From contig VYZI01000118.1 in the NCBI GenBank assembly GCA_013397695.1, forward strand, positions 1 to 64,000: a DNA stretch of 64,000 nt, written 5' to 3'. The translations under genes were made by a program, and so were the position numbers. The stretch comes from Centropus unirufus (lineage: Eukaryota; Chordata; Aves; Cuculiformes; Centropidae). The notes below the pieces were generated by a model. That model searched no databases, was not told the DNA's origin, and was given only the letters and a program-made list of their open reading frames with translations. This document shows, one piece after another, positions 48,715-61,291 of the stretch (the stretch's first letter is position 1; each line of letters opens with the position of its first letter).

Positions 48715-48875
48715 GAATAGAATAGAATCATTAAATGTTTGGGTTGGAAGAGACCATAAAGGCTTTTCCAGTTCCAACCCCCTTGGCATGGGCAGGGACG
48801 CTTCCCACTGGATCAGGTTGCTTTCAAAGCCCCATCCAACCTGGCCTTGAACACGTCCAGGAATGGGGCAGCCAG
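48715..48875 (-). mobile_element. CR1 LINE, short copy with terminal repeat
   Basis: Minus-strand CR1. It opens with a short 'agaatagaatagaatcatt' 3' terminal repeat, then 'gtttgggttggaagagacc', 'ggcatgggcagggacgcttcc', 'actggatcagg', 'ccttgaacacgtccaggaatgggg'. About 160 bp remain. A small insertion (tttc) lies in the 'ttgctccaaagcc' block. Confidence 0.94.
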
Positions 48876-49878
48876 CACATCTGTGGGCCTCATATTAAGT
48901 GCACTTAAGTGAATCACCTTAAATATTATAAATATTAATCTAAATTATGGAAGCTTCCAACTTAATAAAAACGATAATCATGTGCAGTTTTATAGAGATT
49001 TTAAGTATAGCTAAGAACATTGAGACTTGGGATGACAAGTCTTGAGGTTGAATAAACCTATGGCTGTTGCCGAAACTGAGTTGAAGATAGATATCAAGAC
49101 ATTGATTGTACGTGCTAAGTTCTTGGTATGAGATGCTACTCGGATGCAGTTCTTTTCCAATAATCCATCTGTTACTCATTTGCTGGTCAGAGTATACTGG
49201 CACTGGTCAGACCTTTCAGAAATGGGATAGCGTAGTATGGCCCAGATTCACCCAGCCTAAATGCCACCTAATTCTGCCTAAGTCCTTTTGTCTAATGTTT
49301 CCTACTGGCTACCCGCCTCTCGGAGCCTGGAGCCAACCAATAAGAGCTAACAGGCATGGGGCCTGTTGTGGAATTATAGGGGATTAAACCTGAGTAAATC
49401 TGAGCCATTGCTATGCTCTTCTGTTTTTTTCTGGATGTACCAAACCAGTGTCAGCCTTATCTGACACTGATATGAGGACCAGAGATTTTTATGCCCCCAT
49501 GAAAATGCTACTGAGTGGTACAGAGTCATTTCAGCCCCCATTCCAAGGCTTAACTGCTCCGTCAGCGCCCGAGGGTGGTTTTCTACTTCTCACCTCGGAG
49601 AGAAAGATTTACCAGGACCCTTTTGGTGGATGTCGGCAGTGTTAGGAAAGACATGGCTTAGATGTACCACCTTATTGTTGAAATATAATATGCACAAATA
49701 CTCGGTGTAAAGATTCCTTTACAGGATACTTTTTAGGGAAAAAATAGTTAAGAAAATGTGTTCTATCTTACTCTGTCATTCTGATGTGGAGATAAATGAA
49801 TTGCAAGATAGTTTTTAATTCATACTTGGTTTTAAAGTGCAGGAGGTCGGCAGGAAAAGGTGAACTCTGCTTGGGCTT

Positions 49879-50018
49879 GGGTTTCTTTTTTGGTTTTCTG
49901 TTGTTGCATTTGGATTTTTATTGTCTTTTGTTAAGGTAGGTGTTTTGGTTTCATTTCTTAGTTCCATCAGGTGTATGGTTTGTTATTTTGGTTTTTTTTT
50001 TGGTGTTTTTTTCTGTTG
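49879..50018. repeat. G/T-rich low-complexity tract
   Basis: About 140 bases dominated by TTTTGG, GTTTT and TTTGT words on the plus strand, almost without C. It is the complementary type to the A/C tract at 60611-60688. Confidence 0.65.
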
Positions 50019-51718
50019 ATGGGGAAAAAGACCATCATTCCATGTTTTAAATATAAGGATAATGTCTTGGTGCTCATCGTACTTCAGTCTGGGATGTAAT
50101 TGTTATAGGTTTTCCCCTGGGGACAGATCACCCTGCCTTGCTGACCTGAGTGAATTTCAGCATCTGCAGTCCTTGAAGTGTGTGTATACTGGTGTTAATG
50201 ATAAAGTAATATAAAATAAAAATATTCGCATTACTAGAAACAAATCTGTTAAAGATTAATTATTTTTAAAGGGATGTACATTTACTTTACCGGATAAAGA
50301 TCTCCTAATGACTAGCAGGGATTCACCTGCTTCGTAGCTGCGCACATTTCAGTGGGTACTGAAATACAGGAATTCCCAGATGAAAAATGCTTTTCCCTTC
50401 TAAGGATTAAAAAAATGGCACCTCTAATGGGTTTTGATGTTGTTCTTGTTAATTTTCTTTATTAGCCCAAGTAAGATCTACATATCTAGTCAATCTGGCT
50501 TCAAACCCAACCAGATCAAACAGGTCTGATGTCATCCCCAAGTAATTCTAGTTGCTAATGTCTTGAGCCATCTTCCTTCACGCTGGATGACGCGCTCTCT
50601 CAAATGAATTTCTATTACATGCTCTTACAATTCTATAGTGACTTCTAGGCAGTACACCAGTTCGGAATAGAAGGTAAAAATTGAGAGCTTGGAATGCTGT
50701 ATTTTTCAAACACCGTTCCCCATTGTTTTTTTTAAAGTCTTGGTATGGATTGGACAATGACACGTGTGGTCATCTATTTTTGAATGTAGAATGTATAGCC
50801 ATATGACATTACAACCAGCGGGAATTAATTCTGCTATATGAAAATATTGCCTTTTTGAATGTTTGTGGAAAAATGTTTGTTCATTATATATATTTGCATA
50901 GCGCAAGGAAGGCTGAATCATCCATAAGGGTACTGATTTCATGTGTACTATTTTGCTGATGATGCTGAGGAACTAGGAGTGGCAGAGTTGCTTTTCAGTT
51001 GTTGGTAGTTTAATGGTTCAATTTTATTCTATAGAACAAAGTCTATCTATATTCAGTTATAAATTTTGCTGCAGTATAGCTCCTTATATATTGGAGACCG
51101 GCATGGGATACTTGTTTTGTACTGGGAAACCTGGCACGTTCTAATTCTTTATGGATTCAGACAGAAAATTCTTCAGTACTTTAAACTTTACTATGGACTA
51201 AAGGAACTGGAAAAAGCAGTGACTAGCACAGGGGGAAGACAGAAGAGTCTATGTTTAAAATTCCATTAATAGCGCAAGCCACTGAAATACTTTTTTTTTT
51301 TTTCTTATTATTAATTACTAAAAGGAACCCAGAAGTGTGTGAACTTGAGATGTAAGTGGGTCCCCTCATTAGCTTTGTGATAAATTGAGAGAGGACAAAA
51401 AAATGATTGTGTTAATTTGTCTACTCCATGAAGCAGTTGGCAGCTACTGCTTATTGTACTGTATATCCTGACCAGAGTTTCAGGAGAAATAGAGAAAAAG
51501 GAGGAGAATTCACAGCAGGGAGCGATGCTTGAAGATACAGTTGGACAGTATCCAAAGCAGCCTGTTTTGAATTCAGGATTGTCCGTGTTCTGAGCAGCAG
51601 TTTGGACAAGGAGACCTTCTGAGGTCCCAACCAGAATATTTCTATGAGAGATTTTGGGAGAGTTGGGTTGTAGAAGTTGATTTTGATACATCATTACTAT
51701 AGCATTCAATTTTAAAGG

Positions 51719-51746
51719 AAAAAAAACAAACCCAAAACCCAAAAAT
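51719..51746. repeat. A/C-rich low-complexity tract
   Basis: AAAAAACAAACCCAAAACCC-like run. Simple low-complexity DNA. Confidence 0.7.
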
Positions 51747-52923
51747 GCAAATCTTTGCTGACTACGTGAATTGAAAAAGAAGTGCTTTTTGAGCACTTGG
51801 GCAAATGAATTAGATAAACGCTGAATGGAGAGTAGTAAAACTGGAAGCTCATCAGAAGAAAATCAGACACACTTACCTCTGCTTCCTCTTCCTGCTGCCA
51901 AATCAGAAGTGTATTTTGGGAGTAGCTGCAACAAATGCCATATTCAAAAAAAGAAATTTGTCTGGGTTGGGAGACTCTTTGCTTTTGATTTATTTATTTT
52001 TGATTCCCATACTTTCCATCAATAGAGTTACACTTTTTACAAACCTCATGAAATTATTTTTAATCCATTAAAGCAAAGTTGGCCTTATAGTAGAGAATTG
52101 ATTGACAGGGCTACTGGGAGTCATGAGCCCTTTAGCCGGAACTCAGTTCCAATGTGGCCTGAGTAACCATCCGTGTCTCGGGAACAAAGCCTGCAGGACT
52201 TCTCACAAGTTAAAGAGCTGAAACAGTAGAAGAGAAATGTTCAAAGCTTGTTTTGAGGAGAAAGTTCAGAAAAAAACCAAGATAGTTTTTGCAAATGTTT
52301 ACTCGTGATAGAATAAGCATTTAATGTAAAAATTACCAAGAATGTCTGTAAAAAGGGATCTTCCGGATCTTGTGAGATGATCTTTTGTAGGATTCTAGTT
52401 GAGAATAACTTTTTGCACCTGGAATATATGAGAAATCTTGAGACAAGGTCTCTCAAAATTAAGCCTGAACTGTTAAGAAAGGTTGACGCCTGGATTCCAC
52501 TGCTTTGATTCTAAGAAGACTCTGGTTTGTGCTGACTTACTGCTTGTTTTATTATTCGTGCTCAGCGTGAAACTTTGTGAATAATTTGATATTCAGTATT
52601 TTCAAGTGGCTGATGTTTCTTTTTCTGCAGTGGTTAGGCCCTTCAGTCTGAGTGATGGCATGAAATGGGAAAGGCATAGGAGAAGCAAGTGGAAGGCCTA
52701 AAGGCCTATTATAATGCAGATCATTATGTTATGAAAAATTTAACTATGCTTTATCAAAAATTTAATTCAGTCTGATGAATGAACTGTACAAATCTAAAAT
52801 GAAGTCTTTGCTTTGATTAAATAAAGTGGAGAGACTTAGGGATTCATTCCAGTACTGTAAAGTGCTTTTTAGATTGTCATAATAACCTCAGAGCTATCGG
52901 TCTTTCTGATGAAAGCGTGTGAA

Positions 52924-53755
52924 ATCATAGAATCATTAGGCTGGAAAGGACCTTTAAGACTGAGTTCAACTGCTAACCTAACGTTGTCAAATCCACCACT
53001 GAGCCACGTCGCTAGGTGCCACACATCTGTTAAATACCTCTAGGGATGGAGACGTCAGTGCTTCCCTAGGCACTCTGTTCTAATGCCCGACCACCTTTCT
53101 GGTGAGGAAATTTTTCCTTAATATCCAGTCTAAGCTGCTTCTGGTGCCACTTCAGGCTGTTTCCTCTTATTCTATTGCGTGTTTCTCAGGAGAAGAGACC
53201 AACACTCATCTTGCTTCAGCCTCCCTTTAGGGAACTGTTGAGAGTGATGAGGTCTCCTGTTGGCCTCCTCTTCTAGGCTCAGCCACTCCTTTTAACCCCT
53301 GTGCTCCAGACCCTTGACCAGCATCGTTGCCCTCCTCTGGACACGCTCCAGCCCCTTGATGTCGTTCTTGTACTGAGGGTCCCAAAACCGAACACAGGAT
53401 TCAACGTACAGCCTCATCAGCACCGAATACAGGGGACAATCCCTTCCCTACTCCTGCTGGCCACACCATATCTGATTTAAGCCAGGACAAGCCTGTTGGT
53501 CATCTTGGACTCATGGGACACTGCTGCCTCGTGTTCAGCTGCCATTGATCGGTACCCCCAGATCCTTCTCTACCAGAAAGCTTTCCAGGAACTTTTCCCT
53601 GAATCTGTAGTGCTGCCTGGGGTTGTTGTGGGCCAAGTGCAAGACCTAGCACTTAGTCTCGTGCCGTTGGCTTTGGCCCATTTATCCAGCCTGGCCATAT
53701 CCCCCTGTAGTCTCCCTGTCCTTTAGCATATCAATATTCCCACACAACCTTTGTG
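52924..53755 (-). mobile_element. CR1 LINE, longest copy in window
   Basis: Minus-strand CR1 of about 830 bp. The plus strand starts 'atcatagaatcattaggctgg' and continues through 'tgttaaatacctctagggatgg', 'ggtgaggaaatttttcctta', 'ggagaagagaccaacactca', 'ccctcctctggacacgctcc' and 'cttgtactgagggtcccaaa' (53368-53387). Further left in element sense (53400-53755) it enters the region encoding the C-terminal end of the ORF2 reverse transcriptase polyprotein, broken by stops and frameshifts. It is another subfamily and visibly older than the 150-400 bp copies. Confidence 0.9.
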
Positions 53756-55894
53756 GTATTAGGGCTATTACCATCTCTGTCCGTTCTATTGTTTCATTAT
53801 AAAAAGGATTTTTGAGTGCTCGTCGCTCCTAATGACAGAAAAATGAATGAAAATACTGTTGTAGCGCTACTTGGCACAACGAGTGCCAAGCTGCCTCTTG
53901 AATTTTTAGTGGCCTCGGATGCTGATCTGCTTGGGAGGATAATATCTATTAATTGAGAATTCACTGTGCTTCACTACAATTGATACCAAGAAGTCCACTA
54001 TTTTACATTATCCTATTTAGTCCTGCCCCATTGTCCATAGTAGAAAATGAGTTTCCCACATTGCTACAAGGAACCCTGACATGATCTCTGGATTTTTAAT
54101 ATCCTACTGTGCTCCGGGGGAAAATGAATTTGATCAATAAATAACTGTAGGTAACGGTAATACTGGGGCAGAAGAAAAATGTACAATCAGCACTTGGAGA
54201 GGGATAACAATCAGGGCGTACAGAGGAAAAGCTTGCTCCTGGGAAATAGCAGTGTGTGGGGAATGAAATGGGACCAAAAAGGTGAATCACGTGGCCTTCA
54301 GTCATCTGGAGGCAAGGGTTTAGGATTATGGAGCAGACAAGCATTGGAAATCTGATTAGAAAAAAGCCTTTGCTGGATGAGAAGTGGCAGCGGCAACAGC
54401 TGAGTTGAAAAATACCAGCCAAGCTGCTTTTCCTTGAATTCACAATATACGTTATTCTTCTACATATCACTGTACCTGTTGACATGTGATGAAAATAATG
54501 ATTAAAATGTTTTTTTAATTACTTATTTGGAGTACAGTGATTACAGTATATGCATATAGTCCACCAGGTTTGAGTGACGTAAACTGGCCTTTCTGCTCGA
54601 ATGCTGCTGGCAAGGAGCTTTTGGTGCGGTTTCAACACCTTTGATCCAGTTGCAAGAGACTTTTCTGTACAATGTTCATCCTTTAAGGATAACCTGGTGA
54701 GCAGTCTGCATGGCAGGATTTTCCACTAAGAGAATAGTTGTGTTGAGAAAGAGCGAGTGCAAAGGACTGATTTCAGTCTGACTTTCAGATCCCCATTGTT
54801 TGACCTCAAACTGCCTCTCTAAACCACAGTTGTGCTACATTTGGTGATGGAAATAAAGAACTTGGAAATAATTTGGATAATATTCTTAGGTTTAGTTTTT
54901 TGTTCCTGCCTGTATTCCTCACTCATCTATAAAATTCCGTGTCTTTTGGATAAATTGGTGTCGAGGTTTTAGACATAATTTTCTGAGTCTAGGCTTTTTG
55001 ACAGCCTGTAGAATCTGTAAATGCGTCAGAGGTGAGAGATTCCAGCTGTCTTTAGCAACATTTACATATAGGAAGAATACCACCATGATACCTTAATAGG
55101 GTTTAGAATATACTGGATAGAAATTTGTTTGATTTTTTTTTTTAAATAAATAAACTAAAAGGATTTTAAAATGTGTTTGTATGAGAAAACTTATGACAAA
55201 AATACAACAAATTAGGTCCCATTTGACAGCTACATCAGTAGTTTGTAGAATTTATCATGCTTTGCGCTTAACGTGTACATGGACACAGAAGTTATTTGAG
55301 TTCTGATCTTAGCAGAGTAATTCCAGCTATGTCCCTTGCCAGAGACAAATTACTCTAACGTGAGATGAGTTATTGTGCTTGCCAGCAGCTCACTTCCCCC
55401 CCCATACCTAAAGACATAATTTAAGGCTTCTGATCTAAATTGAATCCTTAATAGCTTGTCACACTTGCTATAAATATATCTCCTTAAAGGCCAGCTAATA
55501 TAATTATTTTAATTAGGAAATAGTTTCAGTATGATTGTGCTCACTTGTTCTATTAATTGCTCATGACTGGCAGGACTGACTCCATTTTTCCATAGTCCTT
55601 AATAGTATCACTTTCCTGCTTTTCTCTTCCCCCTCTATCTACATCAGTGACCTTCTCAGAAATTACAGGCAAATCGAAGTGATTAAACTTCTTGCCATGT
55701 TGGCTGCAGAGATTTTTTTGAGACCTCAAGTCATAGCAGTGGGTTTTCAGCTGCCGGTGGCTTTCTTGCCAGCTTCTTACTCCTGTAGCACTCTCTTGTA
55801 TTGTGAATTTTGGCTAAAAAATAGGCAATATAAACTTGCCTCAAAGCTGTGTTTTTACTTCTTTGGGCCTGGTTATGTAATCGGGATTCTATGG
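53756..55894. other. Gene-free stretch
   Basis: 2.1 kb of AT-rich DNA. 55400-55570 is non-repetitive with clustered TAATTA/AATTA words, like conserved non-coding DNA. The 129-codon minus frame at 54096-54485 has no recognisable domain. Confidence 0.42.
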
Positions 55895-56004
55895 TGAGGC
55901 TTTGTGCAACCTGATCTAATTGAAGTTGTGCTGCTTATTGCGGTGGGGTTGGACAAGATGACCTCTAGGGTCCCTTCCAACCCAAACCTTCTATGATTCT
56001 GTGT
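55895..56004 (+). mobile_element. CR1 LINE tail
   Basis: Sense CR1 3' end: 'gtgaggctttgtgcaacctgatcta', 'ggggttggacaagatgacctctagggtcccttccaaccc' (55945-55983) and 'ttctatgattctgtgtg'. The 3' terminus is intact and only about 110 bp remain. Confidence 0.92.
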
Positions 56005-56435
56005 GCCTGCCTTTTTTTTTATTTGTGACCATCACAGAAGAGACCATAGGATGGGTCGATATCCACCTTCCCCTTGAGAACTATGGCTAAAACAGCTTAC
56101 TTTTATAGTATCTTTTTTTCCCCAGTGTACTATTGCCTTGCACACTGTCAGACTGGCTCCAAACAAAATACATCATCTGAGTGAGCGGTCTGCTGCCTGG
56201 GACCTCTGTGGATGCTTTAGAAGTGGTAACACCAGATGTGTTCCAGGCTGTAACATATGGATTTTTGTTTGTTGTTTAAGAGGAAAGGTTTTAGTTTCAG
56301 TCTCCTTGCTTGATTCTGATCCCCTTGGTATTCCTAGAGACGGTCAATTGTATTGCTGGAATCCTCTTCCTCGTGCTCTGCTTATTTGAATCTTAGAATC
56401 CTTAAGATTCAAAAAGATTTCCAGGATCCTCAAGT
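56005..56435. other. Spacer, no supported feature
   Basis: About 430 bases of unremarkable sequence. The 83-codon plus frame has no recognisable content. Confidence 0.45.
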
Positions 56436-56493
56436 TCATGGCATCGTTAAGGCTGGAAAAGACCTCCAAGATGATCAAGTCCAACCAATGACA
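56436..56493 (-). mobile_element. CR1 LINE 3'-end scrap
   Basis: Minus-strand CR1 terminus only: 'catggcatcgttaaggctgg', 'aaaagacctccaagatgatcaagtccaacca' (56456-56486). Same subfamily type as 38791-38838. Confidence 0.8.
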
Positions 56494-58009
56494 GTAAACA
56501 CTATATGCAGGGTGGGGGGTGGAAAACCAAAGTAACCTAATTCTAGGGAGGGAGAATATGAAAATGACTTTAAGACTTTAAGAAGGAAAAGTTTAATCAG
56601 TTTTTATAATGAAAAAATACTCATGCTCCAGCAGTATTTCCGAGAAGTTACTTAGAGTTCAGATTTTGGGGCTCTGTTTCCATCTCGGATAAAGGTGATA
56701 TCCTTGCTATGTCTCTTATTTAATGGCCATGCGTGCCTGGAAGGATGAAGGGTAGAGAACTATTGGGTTCTGGTGTGTATTTGGCAAAAGTTATTGTTAT
56801 TGAACTCCTTGGGCTGTGTAGTCCCTGCAGATGAATTATTGAAAGAGCTCATTGACTGAACTTTGCTCCAGAGCTTTTCCCTCTCAGTGGAACGTTGAGC
56901 AGGATTACTGCAGGAGGATGAAAGCTTATTTTCTTGATCTATTCTTAGAAAATGAACAAACTGCTGAAGACCTACACATAGGAATCTTAAAGGATAAGGG
57001 TAGGACATTTACCTGCAGGAAATTGCATTTCTAGAAGAGCTCAGTGTTGGTTTAACTCAAAATGGTGTCAGCAATAAAGCAGACGTTAAATTCTGTATTT
57101 ACTGAGTTAGGCTAATTTTTAGTAGTTTAGAAAACTTATCTGAGTTGTTTACAAATCCTTGAGGCTGTTGAGCAAAGAGCTCCAAATGAATGGAATTCCA
57201 GAATGAGGAAGCTGGCTAGTACCGAGCAGCACTTTCCCTGGAAAAAAATGCTGGTGTCCTTACCTGTGCGACCTGCATGGTTTTGGACTGAAACACGATT
57301 CCAGTATCTCCCACTTGCTTGATTTTCCTGCTTGCTGGCGCTTGGGGACTGGATGCACTTTCCCTAGTTTCTTTTCCCTGACCACGTATCTCTTACCCAA
57401 CTGAAGTCATTCTGCATTTTATGTTATTTAATTTTCCTTGTTCTTGTTGTAAGCACAACATGGAAAGAGGAGACAGTTTAGTAGGTCCGATCCGGTATTG
57501 GCCACGGGGGACCTCGGCTGAAGCCTTCGTCCTGCCACAGGGTGCTTGGTTGACAGCTGGAAACCTCTGTGGGTTGGTGGCTCATTTGGAGTTGGGTGAT
57601 GCTATGGTCTCGTTTGAGTTTTGCGAAGAACCGTTTATGAAGAATCGTGCCATAATGGAGGCCTTCCTGATGGCCCAAAGAAATAGAATTTATCAGATAT
57701 TTGAGGGAGTAATTGATAGTGGAAACACTGCTTCCAATTTGCTCCTGTGGATAGTTATCTGATAACAGCTCCTTAGAACAAGTTCATTTGCATAGGCTGC
57801 GGGTGACAAGGCTGCACAAATGGCTCGTGTGCAGGAGAGTTTTAATATCCCCATTGTAAACTCTACATCTGAATGAAGCTCTTCACCTCCTTGCAGCAGT
57901 TGGCTGTACTATGGACATTTTTATAGAATTATTTTGGGGCGTTTAAAAGGTGATGTTAATTACCACCAATAAAAGATTTGTCTCCCTAGGTGGTTTAGTG
58001 TGGGTCGGC

Positions 58010-58048
58010 TTTTTTTTCTTCTTCTTTTTTTTTTTTTTGTTTTTTTTT
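58010..58048. repeat. T-rich homopolymer tract
   Basis: About 39 bases almost entirely T with a few C and one G, including runs of 18 and 9 T. Simple sequence. Confidence 0.85.
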
Positions 58049-60166
58049 CCAAATTTAAGTCACTGATAAGCTTTATCTGGGTAACTCCAAAGCGGTGCTT
58101 TATTTCCCCGTTCTCTCCTTGACAGGAAGCTAAAGATAAGATTGATGAGAGCGATAAGATTGGATGGCAGTAAGGATGTTATGATTGCTGTGCTTGTCAG
58201 AAGGCAGCCCCAAGGAAGGAACCCAATTTGCTCACTCATTTGCTGTGACCAAATCTGGACGCAGCTGAATTCATGCAAAAAAAAATTAATAAAATAAAAA
58301 AAGTTGTAGAGAGGGGCTGATATTTTTCCATAATGAGCCTGAAAATAGAGGAAATATTGTAAATAATGTGTAGACTAAAGTTAGTTAATTTTCTTTGCAT
58401 GGGTAAATTCGTTTGTAATCATGAGGAATGCATGGTGAGTGTGTCCAAAATCCTCAAGTGCAGATAGGTTTGTGAAAGCCAGATCCTTGCCAGGAGGGAC
58501 AAATATTGATCAGGCAATATGTTATTTTGTGGTTACTTTAATTTGATATCCCACAGAAAGGGAGAAAAAAGAAAATCTCAGGCTTGGCTGAAGAATCAAA
58601 AAACCACATTATTATTTTATTTCCAGTAATCATGTCTTGTCTAAAACAGAACTGTAGAGGTAATGCCAGTAGTTCTATTTCATAATTCTTTTTTTTTTTC
58701 CTGTTAATACATGTTTTTAGCTAAGTGTCCTACAAGAGGACAATTCCCATCTTGAGGTGACCCAGTACTTGAGTTTCTTAACCCCTAAGGTCATAATAAA
58801 GTAATTGCTTTCCTTTGGTGTTCGTAACCTGAGAAAGTACTTTGCAAACCTCCCTTTTGCTTAAGAGAATGTGAAACCTTCATGTATGAAAAACAAGGTA
58901 ATTTGAATTCCGAGTTATTTCCTTCCTCTGATACCCTTTGGCATCAGGCTGCCCACAGCGTTAGTTACACGTTTTCAGGTTATACATCACAATTTTGTTC
59001 CATGAAATGCTGTGTTTAATAAAAAGAATAACAGTTCACTTTCTAGAAAGTGGAAGTGATGATTTAGTCACTTCTACATTTTTAAACAGTCCAAGTGAAG
59101 TGAAATAAAGCCATAGTGAAATGTTTTGATTTTTTTTTTCTAATGGAATATTAAAGGAACTTGAGGTATAAAACAATTTTCTGGCAAGAAATATTACAGT
59201 GCTGAAGTTGATTTACTGAACTGAATTGTGATTTGTTGTTATATTAAGAGAACGAAGTGTATGAGAAGAAAGGAAGGCTGGGAAAATAGAGCTGATTTTT
59301 AGGGAGCAAAGTATCTAATTTATAGCATTAGCCAAACTAAACTTATTAGGAACATGCCTTTATTAGTATAAACATGCTTCATGCACCATCTCTTAGAACC
59401 TGGTCTCTAACCTGGATACTTCATGGACAGCGTGAGGAGAAATCAAGAGATAAAATAACTTATTTTTGACCATGTTACTTTCAAGGAATTTGAGAATTGT
59501 GTTTAAAATGCTATCATCCCTTCTAAGAGATGCAACTTCCATTCTTTGCAATCCAGTTAAGAGCCAGCTGGAGTTACTCTTCCCAACCTCCTCGGTTGTA
59601 GCAATCCTTGGGCTCTTGTTGGGCAAAAGTAGACTCTCCTTTTTCTCTATGCTCAATTACAAAATTCCAAGTCAGAATTGTCTTTGATCTCTATCAGTAC
59701 CCAGACATCTATTTCTTCAGTGTTTAATGCGACACGGGCCAGTAGGTAAAATACACTGGACTTGGCGGTTTAGGGTTGTCACTGTAAGGGATTCTTGGTA
59801 TTTATCCTTCTGCACCTCAACATCTTTGGTATTGCCGAACTTTTTGAACAAAATTATTTCCATATGCTTTTCAGTTGAGTGATAAAAGCCATTTCTGAAC
59901 ACTAACCTTTGGTTCCATTGCTTTTTCTGATGGTCCTCCTTCAAGTATCTTTGGATTTATTTTGAGACATTAAGAATCCCCAATTTTTAAGTGCTGTTGC
60001 CTGAAAACGTCAACTGTTGCCGAAGATGCTTTACCCTCTGCTGTCCATAAATGGCTCAATATTAAGAAAAGATCTGAACATGTAAATAGAGGGATTTGGA
60101 TCTCTCTAGGAAATAGAGAAACATGAGCTATTATGAGGCATTTGAGTTCCTGCCTGGAGATGTCAT

Positions 60167-60184
60167 AAAAATAATAATAATAAT
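60167..60184. repeat. AAT trinucleotide microsatellite, about 5 units
   Basis: aaaataataataataat, a short uninterrupted AAT run. Confidence 0.9.
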
Positions 60185-60610
60185 CTGTTTGTTTATGCAG
60201 AACAACAGTGCTGTGGCAATCTAAATTACAATTATCAATGTAACACAGCTTATTCACAGCAGAATTAATTTCAAATACTGTTTCATTTGGGGAGAGTCAG
60301 CAGGGAGCTCAATCCTGTTCCTCCAGATAACTTTATCATTCACGTTTATAACTTTCATTGTTTCCTTCAACCCTCATAAAACCTGTACTGCTGAATGCTA
60401 CCTCTGTGTGCACTGACTTAAAAACTCATTTTAAAAGTCACTCTAATTATTATGTTTTTAATTAGATACACCTAATCTGTGTAAGTAAATGATGCATATC
60501 ATGCTAACGGTGATAGGACATGACATGAAAACCTGTTAATCCTACCATTCCACAGAGAGTTTAATGCTCCTGCATTTTACCTCTTTCTGTAGTAATAAAC
60601 TATCCGATAT

Positions 60611-60688
60611 GTAAAACAAAACCAACAAAAATAAACCCAAATTAAAACGTCTAAACAAAAACCCCAAAACAACAAAAAAAACCCCAAA
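60611..60688. repeat. A/C-rich low-complexity tract
   Basis: About 78 bases dominated by AAAAC, AACAA and AAAACCCC words on the plus strand. The complementary strand reads GGGGTTTT-like. Confidence 0.75.
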
Positions 60689-61097
60689 GTGACACTCCCC
60701 ACGCCATATAATTCTATTTATCGAACTAGATTTTGACTTCTTGTTTAAAACACAAACATAATGGCTTCAGTGCCTGTGATCCTGACACAGAAAAGTTTGG
60801 TCCACGTAACTACCTTTGATCATCTGTTTTTTCGTGGCTGAAGGCGGTTTCTTTTGTTCTTTTATTTTCTTTTTTTTTTAATAAAAAAAAATAATAATCT
60901 TAGTATCTGATATTTTTCCATCTTTTGGTTCAACAAAACCCAACTGGCCCTAACCCTTCTGCAGGCAGCTTGCTGGTTTAACCGACACTGAATTAATGAA
61001 ATGCACGTACATTAAATCAGGAAGCCAGTGTCTTCCTCCAGTTGTACTATTGATTCCCAATTAACTTTCTGAAAGAGATCTTGTCCTGGAGCTCTGA

Positions 61098-61121
61098 TTA
61101 GCGAGTGGAGCTCCTCGCTAA
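61098..61121. other. Perfect 8-bp stem hairpin
   Basis: ttagcgag (61098-61105) pairs perfectly with ctcgctaa (61114-61121) around the 8-base loop tggagctc. It contains CpGs on both arms, unusual for this CpG-poor window. Confidence 0.65.
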
Positions 61122-61174
61122 GCGGGCAGTGGATCGCAGAAGCAGTCCATCTGTGATTAAGAATTACCTACTGA

Positions 61175-61192
61175 TAGCAACGTGAGTTGCTA
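61175..61192. other. Perfect 7-bp stem hairpin with GTGA loop
   Basis: tagcaac (61175-61181) pairs perfectly with gttgcta (61186-61192) around a gtga tetraloop, which fits the GNRA class if transcribed. It lies 53 bases right of the hairpin at 61098. Confidence 0.65.
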
Positions 61193-61243
61193 ATGAACTA
61201 GGGAAGGCAAAACCCACGTGTAGTCCATGGACGTGTTTGGGGT

Positions 61244-61291
61244 TTAGAGGACCTGTAAAGGTCCCTTCCAACCCAAAGCATTCCATGATAC
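61244..61291 (+). mobile_element. CR1 LINE terminal scrap
   Basis: Sense CR1 3' end only: 'aaaggtcccttccaacccaaagcattccatgata' (61257-61290). About 45 bp remain, and the 3' terminus is intact. Confidence 0.85.

Larger units (their letters stand above)
48876..52923. other. Long gene-free stretch
   Basis: 4 kb of AT-rich DNA with a G/T-rich low-complexity tract (49879-50018), a T run at 51292-51303 and an A/C tract (51719-51746). An exon-like minus-strand pattern lies at 51877-51925 (see findings). The 161-codon minus frame at 51311-51796 has no recognisable domain. Confidence 0.42.
56494..61243. other. Long repeat-poor, gene-free stretch
   Basis: 4.7 kb without CR1. It holds a T-rich tract (58010-58048), an AAT microsatellite (60167-60184), an A/C tract (60611-60688) and two perfect hairpins (61098-61192). 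The 113-codon plus frame at 57421-57762 has no recognisable family and no splice or promoter context. Confidence 0.42.
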
